In this document: one piece after another, positions 1-8,907 of the stretch
Position numbering within the stretch: the stretch's first letter is position 1
Layout of the letters: every line of letters begins with the position of its first letter
Assembly: GCF_030813915.1 (NCBI RefSeq)
Contig: NZ_JAUSUJ010000009.1
Location: 162,679 to 226,678, forward strand
Length of the DNA stretch: 64,000 nt
Reading direction: 5' to 3'
Source: Rhodoplanes tepidamans
Lineage (GTDB): Bacteria; Pseudomonadota; Alphaproteobacteria; Rhizobiales; Xanthobacteraceae
Position numbers and translations under genes: made by a program
Notes under the pieces: model-generated
Told to the model about the DNA's origin: nothing
What the model saw: the letters and a program-made list of their open reading frames with translations, nothing else
Databases searched by the model: none

Positions 1-435
1 GGAATATTCCGACGGCCGCGCCGGCACGCCAGCATCGCGCGGACGCTAAACCGTTCATGGACGGCCGGCTTCCGGCTGTCGCGCGACACCGGTGTGTCGT
101 CGGCCCGGGCGGCTGCACCACGCGATCGAACGCGCGGCGTTGCCCTGCCGCAACACGGCAACACGCCCCTTGGGTCTCCGAGATTGCCGCCGTCGAGCAT
201 GAGAGCGATGAAGTCGCTGCTCCCGGACCATAAAAAGTCGGGCAGGTCGCGCCGCATCTCAGCGAGCATGTACGGGGAGTCGGCAGTCTCTCGCGAATGC
301 GAGCCGCGTCCAGCCGTTGCGCGGCCCGCCTCAACACCGGCTTGAAGCCGCGGATGCCGAGTCGAGTAACGGCTTCTCACCTTGATCACCACGCGGCGTG
401 ATCTGCCGCGTATCGAACGTCAGGAGGCCCAGGAT

Positions 436-515
436 GTGTCTATCGAAGATCGAGTGTGTCTGTCGAGGACCGAGAGTGTCTGTCGAAGATAGAGTGTGTC
501 TGTCGGCCGATTGAA
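436..515. repeat. 20-bp tandem repeat, four units
   Basis: Four consecutive 20-bp units begin at 436, 456, 476 and 496. Each starts with GTGTCTRTCG, and the first three continue with a variant of AAGATCGAGT. The fourth unit keeps the first half and then diverges. The repeats are imperfect, so they are not a fresh slippage product. They do not encode a plausible protein. A binding-site array is possible but unproven. Confidence 0.75.
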
Positions 516-539
516 TGCCTCTGTGCTCGGACCACAACT

Positions 540-633
540 CCGGGTACCATAATCAAACCGGATAGGCTTCTGAAATATACTTATGCTTCCGGGTCCCATA
601 ACAAAACTGGATAGGCCTCCAAATATTTCATAT
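540..633. repeat. Imperfect 45-bp direct repeats with 49-bp period
   Basis: Two copies start at 540 and 589. Both contain CCGGGTMCCATAA, then AAAMYGGATAGGC and an A+T-rich tail. The exact 49-bp period and the position about 180-270 bp upstream of the transporter start suggest tandem regulator binding sites or a duplicated promoter segment. No regulator gene is adjacent, so the cognate factor is unknown. Confidence 0.65.
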
Positions 634-808
634 AGGGGAATCCCGGCTGACTCACCTATTGTTTTTCTGCACGGCGGTAAGGGATGCGATCATTCCGCAT
701 TCAACCAAACAGCGATACCCCCGAGCTGTGCAATTACCGCTATCGGTCGTGCAATTGTGCCGTGTGTCGCGGTTGCAGCCACGCCGGCAGGTAAAACGGG
801 GGAGAGTC

Positions 809-2125
809 ATGTCTGGCGACGAAGAGACGTCCGTCATCGAAAGAGAAGCGATGCGGAAGATTCGATGGAGAATCTTTCCGTTCATGACGATCGGGATGGC
901 AACCTGCTTCCTTGATCGCGTCAATATCGGGTTCGCCGCCCTGCAAATGAACGCGGATATAGGCTTGACGCCCACGGCGTTCGGGTTTGCCGCAGGGGTT
1001 TTCTTCTTCGGCTATTTCTTTTTCGAAGTTCCCAGTAATCTGGCGCTCGCCAAATACGGTCCGCGACTTTGGCTGTTTCGCATCATGCTGACCTGGGGCC
1101 TGGTCTGCATGGCGACCGCCTGGGTGACCACGCCGTTCCAGCTCTATATCGTTCGTTTCCTGTTGGGCGTCGCCGAAGCGGGCTTTTTCCCGGGACTGGT
1201 CTATTACGTCACGCTCTGGTTCCGCGGGCGCGAGCATGCCCGGGCTGTCTCCTTCATCGTGTTGGGATCCTATTCGGCTGCGATGCTGGCCGGCCCGTTG
1301 TCGGGTTGGCTGATGCAGTTTACGCCTTTTGGTTTCAAGGGCTGGCAATGGCTGTTCCTCGTCGAAGGAGCGATACCATTCCTATTCAGCTTCGTGCTGC
1401 TCGCCCTCTGGACCGACCGGCCCGAGAAAGCCAAATGGCTCACGCCCGAGGAGCGCGACTGGGTCGTGAAGAGTATCGCGGCCGAAGAGGCAACCCGGGA
1501 TACGCCCCGGAAGATCACGTTGCGGGAGGCCCTGACTCGTCCGGGCACGCTCGTGCTGACGCTGGTCTACTTCCTGTGGGCCGTCGGACAACTGGGCCTG
1601 CTGTTCTGGATGCCGCAACTCGTCAAGAACGTCGGCACCGGCCTCTCGTCCCTGCAGATCGGCTTCGTCACCGTGCTTCCCACGCTGTGCATGACGGTGG
1701 CGATGCTGCTGTGGGCCAGGCATTCGGACAAGACAGGGGAACGGCATTGGCACATCGTCGTGGCTGCCCTGGTCGGAGCGGCGGGCCTCTATCTCGTTCC
1801 GTTCTGTGACAGCCTCATAACGGCGGTGGGGGCGATGTCCCTGGCCGCGATCGGCCTTGGCGGCTGCCAGGCGACCTTCTGGACCGCCAGCACGGAGTTG
1901 CTCGGCCCGAAGGAGAAGGCGGCCGGACTGGCCCTGATCAATTCCGGCTCGGCGTTGGGTGGGTTCGTGGGCCCGTATGTCGCCGGTATCGCCCGCGATC
2001 TGAGTGGCAACTATTGGATCGCCATGATGATCCTGGCGACCGCGCCGGTACTGATGGCGGTCCTGATCCACGGGTTCTACTCGATGAAGCAGTCGGCACC
2101 CGCGCAGGTTTCGAAATCTACCTGA
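809..2125 (+). CDS. MFS transporter, ACS (anion:cation symporter) family
   Basis: This is a 438-residue inner-membrane secondary carrier with about twelve transmembrane helices. The frame is open upstream to 659, but the ATG at 809 is preferred because a GGGGGAG ribosome site lies just before it and it gives the usual family N-terminus. The first helix region has the DRVNIGFAA motif, followed by the glycine/phenylalanine-rich second helix and a PSNLAL segment, as in TtuB/GudP-type carriers of tartrate, glucarate and related hydroxy acids. The gene is followed by a 2-hydroxyacid dehydrogenase, which fits uptake and oxidation or reduction of a hydroxy- or oxo-acid. The exact substrate cannot be read from the sequence. 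Confidence 0.9.
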   Translation: MSGDEETSVIEREAMRKIRWRIFPFMTIGMATCFLDRVNIGFAALQMNADIGLTPTAFGFAAGVFFFGYFFFEVPSNLALAKYGPRLWLFRIMLTWGLVCMATAWVTTPFQLYIVRFLLGVAEAGFFPGLVYYVTLWFRGREHARAVSFIVLGSYSAAMLAGPLSGWLMQFTPFGFKGWQWLFLVEGAIPFLFSFVLLALWTDRPEKAKWLTPEERDWVVKSIAAEEATRDTPRKITLREALTRPGTLVLTLVYFLWAVGQLGLLFWMPQLVKNVGTGLSSLQIGFVTVLPTLCMTVAMLLWARHSDKTGERHWHIVVAALVGAAGLYLVPFCDSLITAVGAMSLAAIGLGGCQATFWTASTELLGPKEKAAGLALINSGSALGGFVGPYVAGIARDLSGNYWIAMMILATAPVLMAVLIHGFYSMKQSAPAQVSKST

Positions 2126-2140
2126 TGGGAGCGATATCGA

Positions 2141-2169
2141 CCCGGCGCGCAGCTCGGCTGCGCGCCGGG
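2141..2169 (+). terminator. Strong hairpin between transporter and dehydrogenase genes
   Basis: A perfect 12-bp inverted repeat (CCCGGCGCGCAG and its complement) encloses a 5-nt loop, 16 bases after the transporter stop. No clear run of T follows, so it may be an mRNA-stabilising or attenuating hairpin rather than a full terminator. Confidence 0.45.
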
Positions 2170-2303
2170 GGCACGCGTCTATCATCTCGGCACACCGGTC
2201 GAGGTGTGAGACGTCAGCGCCGACAATCGAACCGTATTGGTCACCCAGATCACGCCGTACCGCATCGACCGGTGAGGCGATTGGGCAATCGTGGGAGAAA
2301 TGT

Positions 2304-3266
2304 ATGAATCCGGATGTTCCAAAGCCCAGTGTTCTCGCGCTCGGCGCATTTCCTCCGGGGATGCTGACGACCATGGGCGAGCAGTTCACGCTTCATTACT
2401 TCACGGACTTTCCGTTGCCGCACGACGCGTTGCTGCCCGAGGTGGCGGCTGGCATTCGCGGCCTTGCCACCGAAGCCAATCGGGGCGCTCCTCGTGATCT
2501 GATCGATCGCCTTCCGAATCTCGAGATCATTTCCACGTTCGGAGTCGGCGTCGACGCTGTCGATATTCCAGCCGCACGCGCGCGGGGCATCGCGCTCACC
2601 AACACGCCGGGCGTCATCGCCGATGACGTCGCCGATCTCGCGATCGGATTGATGATCGCGGCGGCGCGCGAGATCGTCGCCGCCGACAGCTATGCTCGCG
2701 AGGGACGCTGGACCGCCAAGACGAGTTACGGACTGGCCCGTAGCGTCACCGGAAAACGTCTCGGTATCATCGGCCTGGGCGCCATCGGCAACGCCGTCGC
2801 CGAGCGCGCCTGCGGTTTCCGGATGAAGATCGCCTATTCGGACGTCGAACCGAAATCATCCGTGCCGTACTCCTATGTCGCCGATCCTGTCGAGCTTGCC
2901 CGTAACAGCGACTTTTTGGTCGTCGCCTGTTTCGGCGGCCCGTCGACACGTCATCTGGTGTCTGCCGAGGTCATTGAGGCCTTGGGCGCGAAGGGCACGC
3001 TGATCAACATCGCGCGCGGAAGCATCGTCGACGAGGGGGCGATGATAGACGCGCTGAAATCCGGCCGTCTCGGAGCCGCGGGGCTCGACGTGTTCGAGAA
3101 CGAACCCGATATTCCAGCCGAGCTTCTCGCGATGCCGAATGTCGTCCTGCAACCACACGTCGGTACGGCCACGACGGAGACGCGCGAGTTGATGGGCCGG
3201 ATGGTGATCGACAACCTGGCCGCCAAGTTCGCGGGGAAGCCTTTGCCAAACGAGTTGTCGGCCTAG
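2304..3266 (+). CDS. D-isomer-specific 2-hydroxyacid dehydrogenase (glyoxylate/hydroxypyruvate reductase type)
   Basis: This 320-residue cytoplasmic NAD(P)-dependent dehydrogenase has the family layout of a split catalytic domain around a Rossmann domain. Visible features are FGVGVDAVD near residue 80, the nucleotide-binding GLGAIG near 155, the catalytic Arg in NIARGSIVDE, the Glu in ENEPDIP and the catalytic His in PHVGTAT. Residues between GLGAIG and the acidic strand end do not settle NADH versus NADPH. The start at 2304 has GGGAGA upstream. The gene lies 178 bp after the MFS carrier on the same strand and probably acts on the imported compound. It could equally serve as a general hydroxypyruvate or 2-ketogluconate reductase. 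Confidence 0.88.
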   Translation: MNPDVPKPSVLALGAFPPGMLTTMGEQFTLHYFTDFPLPHDALLPEVAAGIRGLATEANRGAPRDLIDRLPNLEIISTFGVGVDAVDIPAARARGIALTNTPGVIADDVADLAIGLMIAAAREIVAADSYAREGRWTAKTSYGLARSVTGKRLGIIGLGAIGNAVAERACGFRMKIAYSDVEPKSSVPYSYVADPVELARNSDFLVVACFGGPSTRHLVSAEVIEALGAKGTLINIARGSIVDEGAMIDALKSGRLGAAGLDVFENEPDIPAELLAMPNVVLQPHVGTATTETRELMGRMVIDNLAAKFAGKPLPNELSA

Positions 3267-3348
3267 AGCATGGTCGTTTCGAGCCGAAGCGTATTCAGCG
3301 TTGGCCCCAGTCGACAGCCCGATGATCTCTCGCGGCTGTAGAATGAGA

Positions 3349-3379
3349 AACCGCCGCGCGATGGGCTCGCGCGGCGGTT
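3349..3379 (-). terminator. Rho-independent terminator of the autotransporter transcript
   Basis: A perfect 12-bp stem (AACCGCCGCGCG and complement) surrounds a 7-nt loop. Read on the minus strand it is followed by TTTCTCATTCT. It lies about 50 bases past the stop of the last minus-strand gene. On the plus strand no T-run follows. Confidence 0.7.
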
Positions 3380-3428
3380 CCGGAGGTGTCTGGTCGTCTG
3401 TCCGATCGCGGACGCCGCCGCGCCTGGT

Positions 3429-3650
3429 TCAGTCGGCATCGAGATCGGCCAGTAAGCCGCCGAACGCGGCGCTGCTGATCCCGCTCACGGTCGCCGAATT
3501 GCCGCAGGCGATCGAGTTCGTCGCGGTCGCCGACGAGCCGCCGCCGTCGGTGCTTTCGCAGACGAACCGGGCGCGCGCGCCGCTCGGCAGCGCCGCCATG
3601 GAGAGCACGGCCACCGAGGCGAGCAGCACCAGACGGTGCTGGGGCCTCAC
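3429..3650 (-). CDS. Small exported protein with one YadA-head-like segment
   Basis: This is a 73-residue protein of unknown function. A signal peptide (about residues 1-28, ending near SGARA) is followed by a short segment with NSIACGNSATVSG, which resembles one turn of the YadA head repeat. It then ends in an acidic LADLDAD tail. It has two cysteines and no membrane anchor. Its GTG start overlaps the TGA of the upstream adhesin gene (GTGA), so translation is likely coupled. It may be a degraded duplicate of an adhesin or a small accessory protein. The hydrophobic leader and the terminator placed after it argue that it is translated. Confidence 0.55.
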   Translation of the reverse strand: MRPQHRLVLLASVAVLSMAALPSGARARFVCESTDGGGSSATATNSIACGNSATVSGISSAAFGGLLADLDAD

Positions 3651-5890
3651 CAGAACAGGGCGACGCCGCCGCGGGCGCCGACCACGCCGGTCTCGAATCC
3701 GAGCCCGACGGACCCGCTCGCCTGGACCTGATAGGTCCGGGTGTCGTGCAGGACGCCGGTGATGCCGAAGCCCGCGGCGCCGCGGCCGTCATAGGCCGCG
3801 ACATTGCCGAATACGCCCACCCGGCGGCCGTTCGGCACGGCGGGGACGCCGCCCGCCGCCATGGCGACCGCGACCCCGTCCTTCAGGCGGCTGGTGTCCT
3901 CCTGCAGGCCCGCCACCTGTGTCTGCAGACTCGTGATGCTCGATCCGAACCCGGCCGCGACGCTCTGGAGCTGGCCGACATTGACGGCATCGGTCGTGTT
4001 GACGCCGGCCGCCACGTTGGTGACCCGCCGCTCGCTGCCGCTGGCGCCGACCGACACGGTGTTGCTCTCGCTCGCGACCGAGCCGGCCCCGATCGCGACG
4101 CTGTTCGCCGCCGTGACGGTGGCGCCGTTGCCGACGGCGACGCCGTTCGCCACCGTGGCCGACGCATTCGGTCCGACCGCGGTGCTGTTCGACCCGGTCG
4201 CGACCGCATAGTCGCCAAATGCGGCGCCGCCGTTGCCGGCGGAGGCGGCGGCGCCGACCGCGACCGAGCCGGTGGCGACCGCGCCGGTGCCGATCGCGAT
4301 GGCGTTGACCCCGGTGGCCTGCGCGCCGGTGCCTTGCGCCATCGCGTTGGCCGCGGTCGCCTGGGCCCCGGACCCGACCGCCACCGCTCCGTCGGCGCTC
4401 GCCAGCGCGGTGGTGCCTTGCGCGATGGCGTTCGTCGCGGTCGCCTGGCTGCCGTTGCCGATCGCCACGGCGTTGGTTCCGGTCGCGTAGGCGGCAGCGC
4501 CGGCACCCGTTGCGGCATTGCCGCCGATCGCGATGGCGTTCGCTCCCTGCGCCTGCGCATTGGCGCCGATCGCGGTGGCATAGGTGCGGCCGCTGGCGGT
4601 CGTGCCAGCGAGCGCGCCGGCGCCGAGCGCCAGCGTGCCTTCGTTGCCGAACGTGCCGCCGGCATTTGCCAACGCCCCGAAGGCGGCGGAGATCCGGCCC
4701 GACGCGGTTCCCCCGGCGCCGATCGCGGCGGCGGAGTCGCCGGTCACGCTCAGGCCGTTGCCGATCGCGATCGCATTGGGGGCGTCGACATAGTTGTCCG
4801 AGCCGATCACCGAGGCGCCGGCCGCGGTGGTCGTCACGGCGACCGTGTTGTTCGAGCCGATCACCTGGATCTTGCCGACGCCGCCCATGCCGGAGACGTT
4901 GACGTTGTTGTTGCCGCCGTAGACGAAGCTCGCATTGGCGTTGACCGTGTTGAGATTGCCGATGGCGAAGCTGCCGGTGCCGGCGACCCGAAGCCCGACG
5001 CCGATCGCCCCGCTTTCGGTTCCGGTCACGGTGTTGAAGCTGCCCAGCGCGATGCTGCCCCTGCTGTTGGCGTCGACCTTGCTGCCGTTGCCGATCGCGA
5101 TCGCGTTGTTCGAGGTCGCGTCGACGAAGGCCGCGCTGCCTGCACCGCTGCCGGCGCCGATCGCGATCGAGCTCGTCGCGTTGGCCTGCGCGCCGGCCCC
5201 CAGCGCCGTGGCGGACGCGGCGTTGGCGAGGGCCGACCAACCGACCGCCGTCGCGTTGGCCTGGCCCGCGGCGCCGGTGCCGGCCTGCGCGCCCATGCCG
5301 ATCGCCGTCGTGTTGTCGTTGGTGAAGTCATTGTTGCCCGAGAGGTCGTAGCCGGCGAACGAGTTGTATCCGAACGCGCTGCTGTTGTTCCCGGCGGCGT
5401 GGCCATCCTTGCCGACCACGGTGCTGCCGAATCCCGACGCGTTCGCCCCGAAGCCCACCGCTGTCGAGGCGAAATTTGAGGCGCTCGAGCCGGCGCCGGC
5501 CGCGGTGCTCTCACCCTGCGAGGCGGTGCTGCCGACGCCGAGCGCCGTGGCGCCACCGCCCGACGCCGTGCTCGCTTGGCCGATCGCCGTGGTGTTGACG
5601 TTGGTCGCGCTCGCGCCCGCGCCGACCGCGGTCGTGGTGTTCCCGGTGGCGCTCGCACCGATGCCGTAAGCCGTGCTGCTGGTACCGGTGGCGACCGAGC
5701 CGGTGCCGCAGGCGAGTTGGGCCGAGCCCGCGTTCTGCAGGCAGTCCGCCGTCGTGCCGGTGCCGCCGACCGTCTGGGCGAAGGAGACCGTCGATACGGC
5801 GAACTCACCGGCGAGGGCGCAGCTCAGCGCGAGGGCCGTCTCGACCACCCGGCCGCCCGCCCGCCGCATCCGTGCCCGTGCCGTCATCAT
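3647..5890 (-). CDS. YadA-like trimeric autotransporter adhesin
   Basis: This 747-residue surface protein is predicted to form a trimer. A signal peptide covers about residues 1-39 (ends SFAQ). Residues about 45-620 are a long left-handed beta-roll head of 14-residue repeats of the type (A/V)xGxxAxAxxxxS with many NAIAIG and ATALG variants. A neck (DAVNVGQL) near residue 635 leads to a very short coiled stalk and a C-terminal YadA anchor of about 70 residues that ends in an aromatic residue (ALFW), as outer-membrane barrels do. The lack of a long stalk is notable. GGGGGCG precedes the ATG at 5890. The protein probably binds host or surface matrices or supports autoaggregation. Confidence 0.9.
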   Translation of the reverse strand: MMTARARMRRAGGRVVETALALSCALAGEFAVSTVSFAQTVGGTGTTADCLQNAGSAQLACGTGSVATGTSSTAYGIGASATGNTTTAVGAGASATNVNTTAIGQASTASGGGATALGVGSTASQGESTAAGAGSSASNFASTAVGFGANASGFGSTVVGKDGHAAGNNSSAFGYNSFAGYDLSGNNDFTNDNTTAIGMGAQAGTGAAGQANATAVGWSALANAASATALGAGAQANATSSIAIGAGSGAGSAAFVDATSNNAIAIGNGSKVDANSRGSIALGSFNTVTGTESGAIGVGLRVAGTGSFAIGNLNTVNANASFVYGGNNNVNVSGMGGVGKIQVIGSNNTVAVTTTAAGASVIGSDNYVDAPNAIAIGNGLSVTGDSAAAIGAGGTASGRISAAFGALANAGGTFGNEGTLALGAGALAGTTASGRTYATAIGANAQAQGANAIAIGGNAATGAGAAAYATGTNAVAIGNGSQATATNAIAQGTTALASADGAVAVGSGAQATAANAMAQGTGAQATGVNAIAIGTGAVATGSVAVGAAASAGNGGAAFGDYAVATGSNSTAVGPNASATVANGVAVGNGATVTAANSVAIGAGSVASESNTVSVGASGSERRVTNVAAGVNTTDAVNVGQLQSVAAGFGSSITSLQTQVAGLQEDTSRLKDGVAVAMAAGGVPAVPNGRRVGVFGNVAAYDGRGAAGFGITGVLHDTRTYQVQASGSVGLGFETGVVGARGGVALFW

Positions 5891-6248
5891 CGCCCCCGCC
5901 GTTGCTCACGCTCGGACCGAGTCCGGAACGCGCTAGGCCGGGGCTATAGTAGCGAAGTCGGATGCTGGCGTGTGTTGCGGCGGGGAGACAACCGCCTGGA
6001 AATCGCGATTGAGCGGTCGCGAGCCTCCATCGTTAGTGGTAAAATGATCCACTGAGGCGGCTGATCAGAACTCGCCGCCCAGCCCGAAATAGCCGGTATG
6101 CCCGGTGCCGCTGCCTTAGCGGGCATACCGGCGGGCGCGGCACCGTTTGATGAAGGCCGTCTGCTGCCGCCGAGCGGGTGCTCGCCGCGACCGAACCGCG
6201 CGGGTGGAGCCGGCGATGCAATCGCCGGCCCGCTCGCCGGTGCCCGGA
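5891..6248. other. Intergenic region between adhesin and thrS
   Basis: No complete gene is present. The minus strand contains a short open stretch (6112-6065) that reads GSGTGHTGYFGLGGEF and then stops, which resembles the last strand of an outer-membrane barrel. It also contains the thrS terminator hairpin. Bases 5940-6055 are the most A+T-rich part and probably carry the adhesin promoter. Confidence 0.5.
6092..6132 (-). terminator. Hairpin downstream of thrS
   Basis: A perfect 13-bp inverted repeat (GCCGGTATGCCCG and complement) with a 15-nt loop lies about 115 bases past the thrS stop. TATTTC follows on the minus strand. It is a plausible terminator with a rather long loop. Confidence 0.5.
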
Positions 6249-8237
6249 TCACTCCGCCGCGACGACCGGCGTCTCGGCTTTCAGCCGCTTGAGATCGGGC
6301 GGTACCGCCTCGTCGACGAGTGCGGCGAGCGCCTGGTCGAGCGGCACCACGGTCGACTTGTCGGAGCCGAGCCGGCGGATCGACACGGTGCGCTCCGCCG
6401 CCTCCTTCTTGCCGACCACCAGCAGCACCGGGACCTTGGCGAGCGAGTGCTCGCGGACCTTGTAGTTGATCTTCTCGTTGCGCAGGTCGATGCCGACCCG
6501 CAGGCCCAGGCGGCGCGCCGCCGCGACCGCCTCCCTGGCGTAGTCGTCGCCGTCCGAGGTGATGGTCGCCACCACGGCCTGCACGGGCGCGAGCCACAGC
6601 GGGAAGTGGCCGGCGTGGTGCTCGATCAGGATGCCGAGGAAGCGCTCCATCGAGCCGCAGATCGCCCGGTGCACCATCACGGGGGTCTTCTTCTGCCCGT
6701 CGGCGTCGATGTAGAAGGCGCCGAACCGCTCCGGCAGGTTGAAGTCCACCTGGGTGGTGCCGCACTGCCAGTCGCGGCCGATGGCGTCGCGCAGCACGTA
6801 CTCGAACTTGGGCCCGTAGAACGCGCCTTCGCCGGGATTGACCGCGGTCTTGATCTTGCCGCCCGACTGCGCGGCGATCTGCTCCAGCACGCGGCCCATC
6901 ACCTCTTCGGCGTGATCCCACGAGGCGTCGGAGCCGACCCGCTTCTCCGGCCGGGTCGAGAGCTTGACGGTGAGGTCGCCCGAGAAGCCGAAGTCCTCGT
7001 AGGTGCTGAGGATCAGGTCGTTGATCTTCAGGCACTCCTCGGCGAGCTGGTCCTCGTTGCAGAAGATGTGCGCGTCATCCTGGGTGAAGCCGCGCACCCG
7101 CATCAGGCCGTGCATGGCGCCGGACGGCTCGTAGCGGTGCACCAGGCCGAACTCGGCGAGGCGGATCGGCAGGTCGCGATAGCTCTTCAGCCCGTGCTTG
7201 AAGATCAGCACGTGGCCCGGGCAGTTCATCGGCTTGATGGCGAACCAGCGCTTGTCCTCGGCCTCGTCGCCCGCCGACTGTGCCGCGAACATGTTCTCCC
7301 GGTACCACTCCCAGTGGCCGGAGGTCTCCCACAGGACCTTGTCGAGCATCTGCGGCGCGTTGACCTCGTCGTAGTCGCCGGCGAGGCGGCGGCGCATGTA
7401 GGCGACGACCGACTGGAACATCGACCAGCCCTTGGCGTGCCAGAACACGACGCCCGGGCCTTCCTCCTGGAAGTGGAAGAGATCGAGCTCGCGGCCGAGC
7501 TTGCGGTGGTCGCGCTTCTCCGCCTCCTCGATCTGCTTGAGATAGGCGTCGAGGTCCTCCTGCCTGGCCCAGGCGGTGCCGTAGATGCGGGTCAGCATCG
7601 GGTTGTTGGAGTCGCCGCGCCAGTAGGCGCCCGCGACCTTCATCAGCTTGAACGCGGTGCCGATCTTGCCGGTGGAGGTCATGTGCGGGCCGCGGCACAG
7701 GTCGAACCAGTCGCCCTGCTTGTAGATCTTGATGGTCTGATCCTCGGGGATCGCGTCGACCAGCTCGACCTTGAAGTTCTCCCCCTTGTCCCGGAAGACC
7801 TGCTTGGCCTCGTCGCGCGACCACACCTCCTTGGTGAACGGCCGGTCGCGCGCGATGATCTCCTTCATCTTCTTCTCGATCGCGGCGAAGTCGTCCGGGG
7901 TGAACGGCTCGTTGCGGAAGAAGTCGTAGTAGAAGCCGTTCTGGATCACCGGGCCGATGGTCACCTGGGTCCCGGGCCACAGGCTCTGCACGGCCTCGGC
8001 CATCACGTGGGCGGCGTCGTGGCGGATCAGCTCGAGGGCGCGCGGGTCGTCGCGCGACACGAACTCGATTTTCGCATCGTGCTCGATCGGGTCGGCGAGG
8101 TCGGCGAGCACGCCGTCGAGCGCCATCGCGACGGTGCGCTTGGCGAGCGAGGGCGAGATGCCTTTGGCGATGTCGAGGCCGGTGATGCCGGTGGGGTACT
8201 CCCGACGCGCGCCGTCGGGGAAGGTCAGGGCGACCAT
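6249..8237 (-). CDS. thrS: Threonine--tRNA ligase
   Basis: This 662-residue class II aminoacyl-tRNA synthetase charges tRNA-Thr in the cytoplasm. Order of domains: an N-terminal TGS domain (about 1-62), a second additional domain for editing of mischarged Ser-tRNA (about 65-225), the catalytic core with the zinc and substrate loop NCPGH and motif 2/3 segments (about 245-540), and a C-terminal anticodon-binding domain (about 550-650). The ATG at 8237 has AGGAG upstream. The length is normal for the family. It stands alone on its strand between accessory regions. Confidence 0.97.
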   Translation of the reverse strand: MVALTFPDGARREYPTGITGLDIAKGISPSLAKRTVAMALDGVLADLADPIEHDAKIEFVSRDDPRALELIRHDAAHVMAEAVQSLWPGTQVTIGPVIQNGFYYDFFRNEPFTPDDFAAIEKKMKEIIARDRPFTKEVWSRDEAKQVFRDKGENFKVELVDAIPEDQTIKIYKQGDWFDLCRGPHMTSTGKIGTAFKLMKVAGAYWRGDSNNPMLTRIYGTAWARQEDLDAYLKQIEEAEKRDHRKLGRELDLFHFQEEGPGVVFWHAKGWSMFQSVVAYMRRRLAGDYDEVNAPQMLDKVLWETSGHWEWYRENMFAAQSAGDEAEDKRWFAIKPMNCPGHVLIFKHGLKSYRDLPIRLAEFGLVHRYEPSGAMHGLMRVRGFTQDDAHIFCNEDQLAEECLKINDLILSTYEDFGFSGDLTVKLSTRPEKRVGSDASWDHAEEVMGRVLEQIAAQSGGKIKTAVNPGEGAFYGPKFEYVLRDAIGRDWQCGTTQVDFNLPERFGAFYIDADGQKKTPVMVHRAICGSMERFLGILIEHHAGHFPLWLAPVQAVVATITSDGDDYAREAVAAARRLGLRVGIDLRNEKINYKVREHSLAKVPVLLVVGKKEAAERTVSIRRLGSDKSTVVPLDQALAALVDEAVPPDLKRLKAETPVVAAE

Positions 8238-8907
8238 GCAAGACTCCTGTTGCTCACTCGCTGCCTACGAACGCAGGTAAGCGGATTTCTTCGATGCCAG
8301 CGGCATATAGCAGGGCAGGGCCGAAGCGCAAGGCGGGCCTGCCGCGGCCCGGCGGCATGGCTGCGGCGGCCGTCCGCCCGCCCGCGGGGGCGCCGTCCGC
8401 GGTGGCCGGGGTTCGACTTTCGTATAGCCTATCGAGCCGCCGGACGGCCGACTCCCGTCGGCTATATCGAGTATCTTGCGTGTATCATGAAAGTGGATGG
8501 AACCGCGGGATGTCCTCGAATCCGAGGTCCGTCGTGTGATGTCGTGCGATCGCGGTGAGTTCGGTATAAGTGTAGGAAATGTCATATATAAATTATCAGG
8601 GGTCGGGCCCGAGTCTTTGTTCAAAAGTCCCAACAAAAGATAAAACATAAAGATCGTGCCGGCCTTTTCCATGGCGAGGGGCGAGCCGGGGCCGGCGCCG
8701 CTGTCGATTCGTTAGCCTTGATGGCAAAGTTGCCAAATCCGCGTGTAAAGGTATATTCGACAACCGATGGATTAGCGCGCAGATTATAGCCCACGAAGCG
8801 CCGCCAGGGCGACGACCGACGGCGTGTGCCGTCGAGAAACGACAAGCGCCAGAGCTGGATTGCGGGCCGCTGTTTGTGTGTCGGGCTCGCGGCACGGGAA
8901 CGATTTC
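8238..8907. other. Divergent intergenic region, thrS / module 1
   Basis: No gene is evident. Bases 8560-8790 are clearly A+T-richer than the flanks and include the paired operator-like motif described separately. Similar A+T-rich stretches precede every one of the four modules downstream. Promoters for thrS (minus) and module 1 (plus) should lie here, but no clear -35/-10 pair is visible. Confidence 0.5.
8707..8738 (+). promoter_or_regulatory. Conserved upstream motif of module 1 with an inner palindrome
   Basis: The 32-bp stretch starts ATTCGTTAG and ends GCCAAAT. It contains TGGCAA-AG-TTGCCA, a perfect 6-bp inverted repeat at 8722-8735. A closely similar 31-bp stretch lies upstream of module 2 at 11659-11689. 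It is a candidate binding site of a shared regulator, located about 170-200 bp upstream of the binding-protein start. Confidence 0.45.

Larger units (their letters stand above)
1..808. other. Non-coding, repeat-bearing leader upstream of the MFS gene
   Basis: No convincing gene lies here. A minus-strand frame is open from an ATG at 269 to the window edge, but it shows no recognisable family and could be GC-driven. The stretch holds a 20-bp tandem repeat (436-515) and a pair of imperfect 45-bp direct repeats (540-633), listed separately. Bases 540-660 are visibly richer in A+T than the neighbourhood, which fits a promoter or operator region for the transporter gene. Confidence 0.5.

Noticed and set aside
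1..269. Open minus-strand frame running off the left edge
   Set aside because: No family likeness and typical GC-driven open frame; cannot be judged without the sequence to the left.
436..515. CRISPR-like array
   Set aside because: 20-bp units are adjacent with no spacers and no cas genes are near.
6147..8558. 803-codon plus-strand frame over thrS
   Set aside because: Antisense to a fully conserved thrS.
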